Below are positions 10,814-23,500 of a DNA stretch of 64,000 bases, in pieces. The DNA is taken from contig NC_063078.1 of NCBI RefSeq assembly GCF_022605165.1, forward strand, positions 1,032,569 through 1,096,568. The letters are read 5' to 3'. The notes beneath the pieces were generated by a model. It was not told the origin of the DNA, made no database searches, and worked only from the letters and a program-made list of their open reading frames with translations. The stretch comes from Purpureocillium takamizusanense. Its lineage: Eukaryota > Ascomycota > Sordariomycetes > Hypocreales > Ophiocordycipitaceae. The first letter of the stretch is position 1. The number at the start of each line of letters is the position of its first letter. A program made the translations under genes and the position numbers.

Positions 10814-13523
10814 CAGCTTGGATCATTGTGCAACGAGCTTCCGATCCCGCCGCTCGAGTACGATGCGGCCCCGGGGCAGGCACTGGCATTCCCGAAGTGG
10901 CTTCAAAGTTTTATGGGTCGGGAGCCATGTTGGCAGCGCCCAGGCTTTACCTAAGACAGATGTCACGAGTGCTGCACTTTTGCCGTGGGCTGTGGTGCAC
11001 CCATGGTTGCAGTATCCTCAAAGCCGAGCCTCTTCAACGCCTTTGAGACAGCGGGTGCAAAGCAAACATGAAAGGTTTCTGCCTGAGGGGGGCAAGGATC
11101 ATGGGGGGTACCGCGTGCGCGCAGGAGGGTGCACACTCGCAGAGAACTGGCTTCTGATGCTATGCACCCATATCCCATCAGACCTTGGAAACTCCTGAGT
11201 TGCTCGAAGCTATATGGCGGTATACTGGCCCGTGCTCGGCAGGCCTCAACACCACGCTCGCGCCTGGGCTTGGGGCGGGTGGTGCGCTTCCATGATATCT
11301 CGACGCGGCACCCGAACCCATCACCTGCCTTGCAGACAAATGCCTGCAAAGCTCTTGTCTGCACGTGCGCTGCTTATTCTTAGGTGCATCCATAGCTCTG
11401 ACAAGATCGTGTCGCAGCGAAGGCAAATGCATAAATTACGCAGCGAGTTCGTTTTCGCAGCCCGCTCTGATTCACATGAAATGTACGAGGGAGATGTCAC
11501 CTCCAAGGCCGAAATCTTCAGGAATGTGGTTTCAGTTCTTTTGTCTCGCTACAAGGCGCCCCTGGTGTGCGTGTGGACGATACGGGCTCTGGTTTGCCAC
11601 TGTTTCCCTGTACTGCCAGAGCGCCGTCGAGAAACCATCTCTCCCAATCTCGCCAGGCTTGCCAGGCTCGCCTCACGCTTAGCCTGTATTCTGAAACAAG
11701 TCGCAACAAGTCGCTCGGATTTACATGCTGACCTCTGTGTACAGAGGGATCTAGTGATATCCCGTCCTGCCCGTCCCATGTCGATTCTGCTGGTCGACCC
11801 GAGGTAGAGCATCGCTGGCTCGTTCAAGCGAGCGCGATTTCTCGTTGAGATAAGCGTGTTTCCTCGAAACTGTGTCGTTTCTGCTCTATCTTGAGGCCAC
11901 CGGACGAGTATTCAACGGCGCTCACGTACTTCGAGAGAGCCTGGTCTCCAACCCAACGTGGAGCCCAATCACCTCTCCCGCTCATGGTCCGCTAGTACCA
12001 GCAACAAAGTACTGAATGCCCTCGCACGGTAACCCGCATTATCATCTCCCACAAATACAGAAGTCGGGTTGCTAGCCTTCTTCATAGCGCTACCTTGAAA
12101 ACGATAACCGCCCGTGTAGTTTTCTCATCTATTCACGCACTCACTCCGTATCACCGCGCTGCGTCACGATGTCTCCGCAACTAATGTTCCTCATATGCTG
12201 GGTGTAGAGAAATTAAGTTACGGTGTAGTTGACCGTCTTTTGTTTTCCGAGTTCCTTAGCAGCCAAGTCATCCATGGCTTCTCCCAGAAGCAGTAGGGGG
12301 GCTGTCGAATCGTCTAATCCGCAGGGAGGTCCGTATGAAGTCAAACTGCGGCATACTTGGATACAGAACGCTATTCCGTGAAAACTATGAGACAGTCGGC
12401 CGGATCTACCCGACGTTTCCAATCTTCGTCTATACTCATCTATTGAGTCCGGTGTAGCTCTTTAAAGCGCTCTTATAGCATCACTCAAGCAGTCAGTGCC
12501 CGAACGACCACGCTGTGCATGATATTGAATCCTATGTCCGCAACGCGATAGGTCATACAGATGGTAAGGACGGATATATGCTCCTTGGAGGAGTGTCTAT
12601 ATGCCGGTAATAGGGTTTGCTTTCGCCGAATTATTGCAACAAGGCTCTCATCCACCATGGGCCTCTACAGTCGTTGACGAGACCAGCCTAGACAAAGTGT
12701 AATACAATCTTAATTGCTATGTGCCTGACGCCCTTTGTATCGACATTCTCCAGCAGTAGGCCACGGAACAGGTCTGGTTATCACATCGAAATTGGTTCGG
12801 AACTCTTACGTACTATGTAAGAGATGAACTACCTAGCTATCTAGCTGGCATCCCTCCTGTTCTCCAGCTGGCTAAGCACGGATGACGTGCGGGCCGGCTT
12901 GCGAACCAGACATTCTAGCCCTCAAAGGCATCATTGGCGGTGGAACCGCAGCGGAAATGGCGCAAAACAGCAACCAAGGCGTGCCTGGACCCGACGACGT
13001 GACGCCTTTGTTTTTTTATGTTGGTGTGCGTGTAATCAGTCAAGTCAGGGAACCAGTATTAGCACGTAAAGAACCTCATAGTAGACTAGTAAGTAGTCAC
13101 AGTAGGCTAGTGGTAGTGGTCAGTTGGGGCAGGCAGTGTACCAGCAAGGTCCTTCCGTTGCCAGGCTGTCTTCAGACCTCTGGTTGGTCAGCCGCGGCTG
13201 ACTGACTCAGCCTTTTGGCCTCAGGCCCCCATCCACTCGCCCTGACCCAAAAAAGTCCGTTCTCACAGCGGGTGGCGCCAGTGCCTGCCTGCCTCTCTCC
13301 CTCGCCTGCATGCCGCCTCGCGTGTGCCCGTTTTTTTCCCTCTCCATCACCTGTCCCATCAACCTCAGCACTTGCGTTCTGATCTCTCCTCCTTCACCAA
13401 CCCATCGTCAACACGCCGCAGGTTCTCCAGCATCAACACAGGTGACTTCAGAAAGTCGGCAGAGCATCAAGCAACACAGTCTCGCTCTCCTCGCCTTCAT
13501 TTTCGCCATTTCAATCGCCTGCC
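10814..13523. other. Long intergenic region, no gene recognised
   Basis: About 2.7 kb between NAT3 and the TRA2-like gene, same orientation. Open frames of up to about 200 codons exist (for example 11214-11807 plus), but they lack family resemblance and compete with equally long frames on the other strand. The last 250 bp before the TRA2-like ATG are CT-rich (13290-13420), as expected for a promoter/5' UTR. No tRNA-like A and B boxes were seen by eye. Confidence 0.5.
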
Positions 13524-14784
13524 ATGGCAACCACCGCGATGGACTACGAAGCCGCAGGTGGCGATCGGTATGACGGTACGAGACCAACCCCCCCCTCGTC
13601 GTCGACGCCGCGTAAAGTCGTGGCGGTAGATGATGGCATCGTCGGTCTAACCGCCCATCAACATTGTCGGCGGTCCACGCGTCTTCTAAATCATCTTTCG
13701 CTTTGAACAAGATTACTTACGCGACCCCCAGACGAGCCCCCTCGGTATGAGCGTGACAATCGAAGTGCCTCCCCCCGACCCATTCGCGATGATAACGATG
13801 GCGGTCGTCGCCGCTCTGCTTCGCCTAATGGCAATGCCGACGGGTAGGCTCGCGGTCTTCCTTCCATTTGAATTTCCAGAAAGCTAATACCTTCTTTTTA
13901 AGCGGCCCCAAGACTTCGTCTGGCCCCCGAGACGACGATGATGATGGCGCCATCAACCCTGGCTCCAATCTTTTTGTCACGGGTATTCATCCCCGTCTCA
14001 CGGAAGCCGAGGTGTCCAAGATGTTCGAGAAATACGGTGATGTTGAGAAGTGCCAGATCATGCGTGACCCACACACCAAGGAGTCGCGTGGTTTTGGCTT
14101 CGTCAAGATGGTCACGTCTGAGCAGGCCGAGGCCGCCAAGGAAGGCTTGCAGGGAGAACAGATTGAGGGCCGCACTCTGAGCATTGAGAAGGCTCGGCGT
14201 GCCCGGCCACGCACCCCGACGCCTGGCAAGTACTTTGGACCACCAAAGCGAGGTCCGTATCTCTACAGAAATTTTCCACGCTCTGTCAATCTGCTGACTA
14301 TCTTACAGACCCTCGCCCTCGCTTCGACGACCGTCGACGAGGCGGCTACAGTGGAGGTCCAGGCGCTTCTGGCCGCGATGACTATCGCTACCGTGGGTAC
14401 GATCGTGGGAATGATCGTCGATATGATGACCGCCGTTACGACGAAGGTAGGGGCGGCTACGAACGTGGCTACCGCGAGGAGCGACGCTACGATGATCGCG
14501 GCTACGGACGCGACTACGAGCGCAGCTATGAACGTCGCGACCGCGGCGGCGGCGGCGGCGGCGGCGACGACTATTATGGTCGCGAGCGATACGGTGGGCG
14601 CGAGGACCGCGGCGACCGCTACGCTCAGCGTGGTGGGCCTGGTGGCTATGACCGCGAACGATACGATCGCCAGGGCGAACGCGACGTTGCTCGCTCCCGG
14701 GAGCCCGCGGCAGGCGGCTCTGGCTATGGCGAGTCCGGCTCGCGGTCAGATGCCCGGGAGGCATATACAGGTTCGCAATATTAA
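13524..14784 (+). CDS. TRA2: Tra2-like RNA-binding protein (RRM plus Arg/Gly/Tyr/Asp-rich tail)
   Basis: Exons 13524-13575, 13732-13843, 13903-14252 and 14309-14784 give 329 residues in frame. The single RRM runs from about residue 77 to 152, with RNP2 LFVTGI (78-83) and RNP1 RGFGFVKM (117-124). It is followed by a basic linker (RRARPRTPTPGKYFG) and a C-terminal half of R/G/Y/D repeats including a run of seven Gly. The N-terminus is short and RS/DR-rich. RRM flanked by RS- and RG-type segments matches the Tra2 family of splicing regulators. Donor 2 is the weaker GTAGGC; the frame requires it. The long unspliced plus frame through exon 4 is Ala/Thr-rich and is the wrong phase. The name is by family; the splicing role is inferred. 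Confidence 0.86.
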
Positions 14785-16246
14785 TGCGCATCACCAGCTC
14801 TCGTTCCTGCTAATCAATTTAGGCCCTGAGCCCTCGGCGCGATAATTGCATGAACGGCGAAAACCGACTGTCTTCTACGCCAAGCCGCTGCCGACCGCTG
14901 GTGCCTTGCTCGTGGTTTTGCTTCTACGCCGTTTGTGTTTCTATCTGCTTTCTATGTCTCTTATTGTCGCTCAGTCGCTTTCTCCACCGTTCAAAGTGGG
15001 CTCCTTTGTCGTCGTCTCAATCAGGAGTTTGTGCGATGCACACCAGTGTCGTTGAGGATTTGAGGGGGGCGGTATCGAGATCTCGGCCTGCGCCTATGGA
15101 GTATTCTTTCTATTTTCTCGCGGGTCTATCTTGAAGCGACAGGGCTTCGGAGGGACCACGTATGGAATCTTCCGGATCTCGCAGTTTCAAATCACTTCGT
15201 CAACCTGGTCTCGTTGCGCGACAGCACCTTTGGTAGCAATGGCAGCACAGCAAACGCAACAGACGCCGACCTCGGTTCGTCTTTGACCAGTGTAAACCTG
15301 GATCAATAATCGCAACATCGGCTGCATCAACTCGCTGCCACAGCCTCATGTATCAAATATCACATCTGAATCCGACGGCGGCTAGCTTTAAGCGCAGCAT
15401 CGACCATGACGACGATTTTCTCGCCCTTGACTAATCTCGCTCGTACATCTGGGATTGACTGTGCAAATGTCATCCAATAGGCAATCAACATGCTTCTCGC
15501 CGTAAACCGCCATATCGCCGTCTCATCAACTCGTATCGACGCTCTCGGTTCACTAGATCTGGATCAGAGCTCTGCTTTCTGCGATCGGCAAAGCCCTTGG
15601 CTGCCGTCACGTTGTCTACTTTCTGCAGTTTGAAGACGCCCAGCACGGGCAGGTAAGGAGTCACGCCGTGTCTGACTTTGCCTACAAGTCTACAAGCTTC
15701 TCATCCGTACTTCATCACATCCAAGGTCGCGCTAATTGGACAGGAAAGCACCCGAACTTACAGGTCACGCGTGTCTGGTCAACACAGTTTGGCGGCCATC
15801 GGTCGTCGCAAGAAACAGGCATTTATGTTCGATGAGACGGGCCGCAGCTGCACAGTGCCAGCGTTGCGGACCCCGGAAGTCAAGCCACGGAACTCAGGTT
15901 GTCGTCTCTGAGCAGACTCGAACTGTTCAGAGCGGCGTCTTTGACTAGGTTCAAAATGTATCGACGTGCGCCGACATGGCGTATTCTGGTCGAACGTAGT
16001 TCTTGACTATGATCGTCATACACCCAAACTCCGAGCACCTGGCGCCCGCCCCAGCCTTGTCGTGGTTACAACCCAAGCCCAACATCATGGCATCGAACAT
16101 GGTAGATTTCATATTAGCTGTGTTAAAAACCCCTTGTCATGATTTGATAGCAGAAACCTATGTTTAGTCCCGCCCGCGAAGTGACATTGGTCCTCGTTGA
16201 AGTGAAGTCTATTGTTCTGTGGCACACATGTCCCTGGTCAACAACA
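14785..16246. other. Convergent intergenic region (TRA2-like / SEC39)
   Basis: About 1.46 kb between converging genes. Frames here are short and unrecognisable. Nothing beyond presumed 3' UTR sequence is seen. Confidence 0.5.
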
Positions 16247-19105
16247 TTAACCACTCTCCTTCGCGGCTTGATGTACATTGGCTCCAATCAACCATCCCAC
16301 GCCCGACACGAGCGTCCCGGTCGCTACATCCCTTAGCTGATCCCGTTTGCGAACGCGAGGCTGGTCAGAGTCGACTGCCTCCGACATGCGACCGACGGTC
16401 ATGCCTTGCAGGTTTGGGAGCCCGGTAAAGGTGCGCTGGGCAACCCTAGCCGTGGCGCGCGATAGATCAAAGAGAGACATAGGGGCTTCTTCTACCTGTC
16501 GCACGGCCGCGGTGGCAGTGAGGTTGCGAGGTGGATGCAGACTTTCTGTCTTTGAGGTATCGAAAGCGCCCGGGAGATGTGCCGCATCGGTCGCCGCATG
16601 CCAGGCCGCTTCACTGGCCGCCTCTTCCTTGATGGCGGAGTCAAGCTGCTCTTCGCACCGCCTGAAGCTCTTAAGCACCTCCTGGAGCTCGCTTGTTGGG
16701 GCAACTCGCAGAGCTGTTGCCAAACACTCTATCCGCTGTTCCAGATGTCGGATCTCGAGATTGCCGCTGGCGGTGCCTAGATGGGTTGGCTGCTGCGACC
16801 GCTCCGTGCGGACATACTGCCCGGCCTTGAGAGCCGCTTGCCACGACCAACCGTCGTAGGAGACGGAATTATCATCGGGATCTGGTGCTCCGAGCCGACT
16901 GACCACATATGAGTAGGCAGTCTCAAAGTCGTCTTCGCGCAAGGCCGCCTCGACGCACATTGCAATGATACGCTTTTCGGCCACGAACATGTCCGTGCCG
17001 AGATGCTCGTTTGTCGGCTTTCGAGGGTTGTCTGACCCGCCCTGGGATGGTAACCCCGCCCGTATCATATCAAATCCCATCTCAAGAAACTCCTGGACGC
17101 GGGTATAGGCCTTGTCGTTTTGCTCTAGAACCCTCCCAATCACAGAAATGGGGTCTGAGTGGACTCGCAGGACGACTGGGCTGAATGGCTCGCCCTGTTT
17201 GAGAACAAGACGATAATCGCTCAAAGCATGTGTTGCCCTCAACAAGGCCTGAAGGCGCATTGCGCCTGGGAGGTCTGGACCCATGGTTTTGGGAAACGCA
17301 CGAATACTAGTGAGGGCCTGTCAACCGCGGTGGCCCCATGATGGGCTGGAGCAGCGAGCCCAGATTGTACTTACATGTCGTTGCATCTCTTGAGCCCGCC
17401 CCGGGTTCGATTAGGATTGGAGGCATTATCGAAGGCGTTCAAGGCCGCCTGGTACACGGCGTCTTGAACCATATCTGTGGGCAATGGTGGTTCTGAGCCG
17501 TCTTCGTACAAGATTCGCGCAAGGCTGTAACCTGACGCGCAGTCAGTCAACGACGCGGGCGTGATGCAAGGAAGACTTCATACATGATTTGGAAAGGAAG
17601 ATCTTGAGAGCCTCACTCTCCACGAAGGATTTGGGAACGGTTGCAATGGGTCCAGTTGGCGTGCCGGCATCGCTGGTCGGCGACTTAGACCAGTTCCTCA
17701 GCCATAGAATCTGGAGTCTTGCACGAATCCAATACTGGTCGTCCTCGCCACCAGGTGCATTGCTTGACATTGCCCGAAGCAGTTTTGTGGCCTGAGCCTT
17801 CTGCTCATGCGCGTCTCTGAGGAAGACCAAGTCGGCTGCCCCTCTCACAGAACAGGGAACCCCGATTTCGGTGGATATGAGCGCGCTTAGAGCCAGCATC
17901 AGTACGAGACTAGTGGAGGAGGCCGTGGGTGATGTCAAGGGATTTCCTCCTTGGAGCAGGCCGGTTCGGGTGTGAGGCGCAGATTTAGCGTCCAAAAGGG
18001 CTACGGACTCAGCGTCAAGGCCGTCAAGGAAAAGAGTGAGTGCATCTTCCAGAGGCACATCTTCGTGGCCCAGACCTTGGATGGATCGAACCTTGAGGAC
18101 GGCCCTGTAGAGGCCGGCTAAGCACTCCTTAGACGCATCCTGCATCAGAAACAACGCCGCGAGCACAGCTCTGGCGTAGGTGTGCGAGAGATATTGCTGG
18201 TGCGGGATCCAGAGCGACACGCCGTCGACATCATGCCCAAATTCAACGTCGGCAGGCCCATCCCAGTGCTCAACCACATCGATGAATATCCGCCACGAGT
18301 CAACTGCCTGCGTGGTCAACCAGATCAGAACCTGTTGCCATCCCGAGCATGTGGGGCCGGACATTGCGTGGTCGTCGTTGGAATTTTGGGATGCGCCGTC
18401 AGCGCCAGTCCAGCGGGACTGGTCCAGCAACCATGGCATCACAAGGGCCCTTAAGTCACGGGCAGCGTGACTCGGACTTTCTGGGGAGCCATGCCCGGTT
18501 TGCGACAGCAAATGCCGGACAGCGTCGGGTCCGGGAAGCCTTTGGAAGTCATAGAGTGAATATTTCACGTGTGCTTCTGTATAGTACTCGGAATTCCTTC
18601 GAACAAAGGGTAGGACGGTGGAGACAACCCAGACACGGAGGGCCGGACTGTGGTGGATGAAGGGCATGAGCAGATCGGGAATTCGGGAGAGCATGCCAGT
18701 CTCGGAGTCCATCCGGAGCGCCCTGCGGAAGAGGAAGCAGGCGAGGTCATCATCGCCATCGCCGCCTTGGACGGGGGCATCGGCGTGGGACAGCGGAGCA
18801 AGGTGAAGTCTTTTGGCCCTCTGTGCGGCCTCGTGCTCCGAGATGGCGCTGACAGGGGAGCAGTCGAGCTCGTCCACGGAGGAGTCCTGGAAGCGTTCGG
18901 CCTCGATCTCTTGCAAAAGTCCAACATAAGACGCAGGGTCTACCGCCTCGGGCAGGGCGGTAAGTAGAATGCGCAGCAGCAGGCGCTTCCGCAGGACTGC
19001 TGGGTAGCGGCTCGCGAGGAGGCGCAGCGCGTCGATGTCGGCGTGGGCTGCCAGGTGGACGGCAAGCAGCAGCGCCTTGGCAGGCGACAACGCGGCGCAA
19101 GACAT
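16247..19105 (-). CDS. SEC39: Sec39-domain protein (Dsl1 tethering complex)
   Basis: Exons 19105-17584, 17531-17375 and 17306-16247 (introns 52 and 68 nt) give 912 residues. Sec39 is a helical scaffold subunit of the Dsl1 complex (NAG in animals), which tethers Golgi-derived COPI vesicles at the ER. The N-terminal 70 residues (SPAKALLLAVHLA through LLRILLTALPEAVDP) are the family hallmark: Leu/Ala-rich alpha-solenoid helices. The remainder is helical with acidic and Ser-rich loops, for example near residues 105-125. Exon 2 reads SLARILYEDGSEPP and continues into exon 3 without loss of frame. The start is the ATG at 19105; an ATG 57 nt upstream would add an Arg-rich leader atypical for the family. 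It is divergent from the complex I gene. Confidence 0.88.
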
Positions 19106-20103
19106 TGCGCTGGTGAGAGTGCGTGGTGCGGCCGCCCTCTGGTGCCTCTGGCGGGTGAACACGGTCTACCTCGGCATCTACACGTTGACCACTCACGCCC
19201 TAGTGTCGCGAGCAGGCCCCGACGCGCCGACAGGTTGTGGCCCCGACAGGAAGTCGTGTGTTACCGAGGTCGATGGATGTTGAATTGAGGCTGCCGCCGA
19301 CCGTGTGGTGAAGGGCGTAGCCACAAAGCAGACGGTGTACGGTTAGGAAAGGCAAGGCACCTAGGTAGGATGAGGTGAGCACTTGATGGTCAGCTGCTTT
19401 GGGCTGTCGGTTGCGAACACCTCACGGCATCTCGTGCACGTCACGGACCGAGGCTGCCTCGCCGCCAAATCGGGTACTGAAGTACGTAGTGCTGTCTGCG
19501 GGGAGGGAGTATTCGGCTCTCTATCGCCCGTCAAGAAGAGTGGCAGTTGTCAGCTGCCTACTAAGTAGCCTGGTGATGTTTCGCGGCAGGCGGGCAAGGT
19601 TGCTTGAAACGTTGATGCGAGCAATGTCAAAGGTGGTGGTGGTGCCACAACGATTTATCGTTCCAAGTTAGCTACCTGTCTGTCTGTACCTGAGCTTGCT
19701 GAGGTCCCTCCCCTAGTTATTACCTGGTAGCTCTGCCAGTTGATGCAAAGCGGGAATATGCGCTGTCCGGGGCTATGCACCAATTGCGTCACGGTCGAGT
19801 GGGCGGGTCCACTCGTCGCCCAATTGGCAATCGCCAAACTAGACAAGGCCCACTTGCCATGCCATAACGACAAGTACTTGAAGCCGCCACATACGCCGTA
19901 GGTAATCCCTCGTACAATGTGCTAGCTGGATTTCCGCTCACGCCTCGCTACGGAGGCGCAACTCGACAAGCGCAACAATCCTCTCGACTCCCGACAGCCC
20001 ACGACGACATCTGTGGCCATCCAGCAGACGCACTCCGCCATCGAGTAACACCCGACGATTAGTTGCACACAATAAAGCAAGCATCCGCACGCATCAGTCC
20101 GCG
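19106..20103. other. Divergent promoter region, SEC39 / NDUFS5-type gene
   Basis: About 1 kb between divergent genes. It has scattered AGGTAGG/TACC motifs (19358-19380, 19665-19735) and a CAACAATCC/CTCGACTC-type pyrimidine region just before the plus-strand ATG. No gene is supported. Confidence 0.5.
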
Positions 20104-20541
20104 ATGGCGTCCGGCTATGGAATGCACGGCGGTAGGTGTCGCGACTGGCCGCAACACTGATTTGGCGACTGACGCCCGCGTGTCTCTAGGCGTTGGCCGC
20201 TGCTTTCCCTTTTGGCAAGAGGTTATGGCCTGCTACGTCGTCAATACATCTGCAGAGGACGACTCGGGCAAGAAAAAGTGCTCCCCAGTACTAGAAGACT
20301 ACTACGAGTGCCTTCACCACAAGAAGGAGGTTCGTCGAGTCGCCCGGGCGAGAAGATGACCTGATCCACTGCTAACTGGCTTTTTTCTCTTCAGCACGCC
20401 AGGGCGCTGGCAATGCAGGCAGCGTACGCGCGATCCGAGTCGGCGACGTCACGAGACGGCGCTCCGAGTGCCAGGCAAATACGGAACTTGGGCCTGCTGG
20501 GCAAGGAGGAGGAGTCCAAGAGTGTGATTGGGAGCAGCTGA
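20104..20541 (+). CDS. NDUFS5: NADH:ubiquinone oxidoreductase 15-kDa (NDUFS5-type) subunit
   Basis: Exons 20104-20131, 20190-20329 and 20395-20541 give 104 residues. This is an accessory subunit on the intermembrane-space side of mitochondrial complex I. It shows the twin CX9C signature: C14...C24 and C40...C50, separated by KKK before the second pair. Proteins of this type are imported and oxidised by Mia40/Erv1. The opening GYGMHGGVGRCFPFW and the closing IRNLGLLGKEE match fungal orthologues. The 28-nt first exon encodes only nine residues plus one base and would be missed by simple ORF finding. Both introns are short (58 and 65 nt) with standard ends. Confidence 0.93.
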
Positions 20542-23500
20542 AACCCGTCCCGTGCTTCCGATGGCGTGGGAATCTTCCTGCGGTATGCGATCAGGTGTAT
20601 ACTACCTGCTGGTTTGCAGCGTGAATTGATGGGGTAATTCTCATCGAGCCTCTTTAGTCCGAGGCCGAGGACCCTTCGACGACAGTGGCTGAAGCCACCT
20701 ACAAAACGTGTACTCGGGTCATCGTGTTTCCACGCGGAAGACGGCAGCTGTGGACTTGTTCCTCCCAGACTTGCTCCGGGTCCTGTCCCGAAAGTCCCGT
20801 GCTGCCCATGTGAGTCCAAGTCGCCTGCTGCTCGCTCGCCCCATGGGGTTGAAAGACGTACGTTCCGCTTTTGCGTGTCGATGATAGGTGGGCCGTGGTA
20901 AGAGTGCGTCACGGCATGACGATGGATAGAGACTCAATGGCACGGTAGGGCCTTGGGATGGACATGTCGCAGGTAACCCAGTGCCCCCCCCCCCCTCTGC
21001 CAGCTTCTGTCTGCACCTGGTGGTAAATGCTGGCCTGTAGGGTAGCCGGTACGGCCCAGGCGACCGCTACCATCGCGGCGGCGCGACGGGATATAATTTG
21101 TCATGTCACTGGAGGCACTGCAACGTGCAAGCACCCGCGCAGTCAATGAGCCAACACGCAAGGCCCGCGTTTCGGATCGCAGGGAGCCTGGGAGGAGACC
21201 GTCGACAATGCGTAGAGGCCCGTCCGTCGACGGCGTTCGATAAGGGAGGAAGGATCGACGGGGTTTCCAGAGACCGCAACAGAACGCAGTAGCCCCAGTA
21301 TAATACAACCATAACCTACACAGGGTGGGTGGGCAGCAGGCACTCGGCAGCTCCACCTGGCGATCAAGGCAAGATGTTGGCGGGAGAGTCATCGTGCTCC
21401 TACAAGTACCTACTACTAGCCCACCTTCGTCGCTCGCTCCGTGGGTGCCAGGCACCAGGGCATCATACAGTACTACTGTAGAGCTGCGTGGGCGACATGA
21501 TTTCCTTCAAACCCCCATGGCGGCAGCCACGGACCCCAGCCGATGCATGCAAGACACAACGTACCGGACATCGAGAGGCCACAGACGCCCAAGGCACGGA
21601 TGGACGTCTTACCGGCCCTGGCAGGGCGCATCTTCTCGCACACTTCTCTACGTATCAGCGCCCTCTGGACGACACGGAAATGCCGGACCGCCAACGAGGT
21701 GGTGGTCAGCGACTCGCCACCCACCGCCGTGCCAGTACAGAGACCTCCTCCATGACCGCTCACCGCGACGGGCACGTCTCGGCCAGAGGTGGTGGGCCCG
21801 AGGCCGACATCGCCGAGGTCTCTTGTCTCCGCCTCCCTGGGCTTGACGTACCGCGGGGGTACAGACGCACCAGGAACTGTCCAGCCGCGATCCAAGGGGC
21901 CGCTGAACGCGGGGACAGGTCAACGGCTCGATGAGAATGGTTCATAGACTGCAACCAGACAGTTCGGCGGACGCGGCGAGCAGCCGTTGGATGCCTGCTC
22001 GCGGGGGCGTGCGACTAACTACGGTATGTATACATACATACAGTATGTGCGTTAGTAGTTATCTGCCGTCGATGGTCAGGGGTTCAGCAGGAGTCTGCAT
22101 GAATCGGCAAAATACCCACAATTTATGTCCTGGCTTGACGAGGGCGAGCCCGTTCCGAGGACCAGGTAGACGGGATGACGGGTACGGGTTGCTTGTCGCG
22201 TTCCTCGCATCCATGCCAGCACCGTGTCAAGGGCCGCCTCCTGGGATGAGTGGACTGGGCGGCTGCTTCTGAAACCCGCAATTCATCATCCCACCAGTGG
22301 ACTGCAGCACCATTCCGCCGTGCATGTACAATGTAGCAGCTTAGTTAGTACTGTACGAACCGTACATGCATGTACGTTCGTTGGCACTCAGCGTCGACAC
22401 ACCCGCGGACATGGGCCTCTGCACCCGACGTCTGTTTCCACGCGACTGGTGTGCCCCATGATGGTCTCGAGTTCCGTACGTAGTAACTTGGTAGCTTTGA
22501 TCCTCGAGGGGGGGCGTTCGTGATGGGGCTGCTTTTATTAGTTGTTGTGAGACTGACGGTGACCGCAGCCCCCAGCGACCCAACTGCGTCGTCGGTACGT
22601 AGCACTGCAGCCGCGCGCCGTGGGCAGGCGTCGGGGCTGGAGTGTCTGTCCCTGACCCCTGCACGACATGATGCCAGCAAGGCTGCAGTAGTGTGTGGAA
22701 GACCCGAAATCTGTCGGCTCCTCTGGCCCGGGAGCGTGGGCGCGGGTCTCCTGGAGCCACTGGTTGCCATGTCTCGCCGCCAGTTGACACGTGCCTTTCT
22801 AGCTCAGACATGGAGGCGAGAGGACGCGCCTCATCAGGACTGCGAGCCAGCCAGCCAGCCAGCCAGCCAGCTTCGTGCGGCAGGGGCAGGGGCAGGGGCA
22901 GGGGCACTCGCTCACTCGACGGGACTGAGCCGAGTGAGCACAGCAGCCCATGCGTCCCGGCACAGCGAGACCCCCGGGCTCCGTGTCCAAGCAAGAATTG
23001 GGCCCATGGCAGACGCTGCCCGAGCCAACGTTGGTTGACGCCGAGCTGTCGCGAGACTCGGCGCCGGAGCGGCGGGAGTTGGCTGCTGCAGCCGATGGAA
23101 AGAAAGGAGAGGGAGGGCCTCCTCCTCGTCGTGTCGTCGTGCCGCGCATCGCTCGGGTCATCACTAATCAACGAGAGCTCAGGTCGCACCAACAGGAGAA
23201 GGCGCCGCCACGACGCCCGTCGGTACCTTGCCAAGCCTCCCATCATCACCTGTTCCTTCATGGCCGACCCATCCATCCCAAAGACCCGGGGGGGCTGTCC
23301 CGATGCGGCTAAGACCCAGACAGATTGACCGACCCAACGGGCTGCCGGGATGCGGCAGCGTCACCAACGGCTCGACATCAGCCCCAGCCGCCGCTCCCGC
23401 CCGTTGTGCCCGACCCGATCCCGTGGGATGATGGATGGGCCTCCAGGGGGTGGGGAGGGGGGGGGGGTTGCGGAGCTGGCCCCTTTGGCCCTTTGTACCG

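Noticed and set aside
14303..14794. 163-codon minus-strand Arg/His-rich frame, and the unspliced Ala/Thr-rich plus frame
   Set aside because: Both are shadows of exon 4 of the TRA2-like gene, whose correct phase gives an RGG/RY-rich tail.
17401..17420. Possible tRNA B-box-like GGTTCGATTA
   Set aside because: It lies in exon 2 of SEC39 and no A-box or cloverleaf surrounds it. I saw no tRNA or rRNA gene anywhere in the window, though a dedicated scan was not possible.
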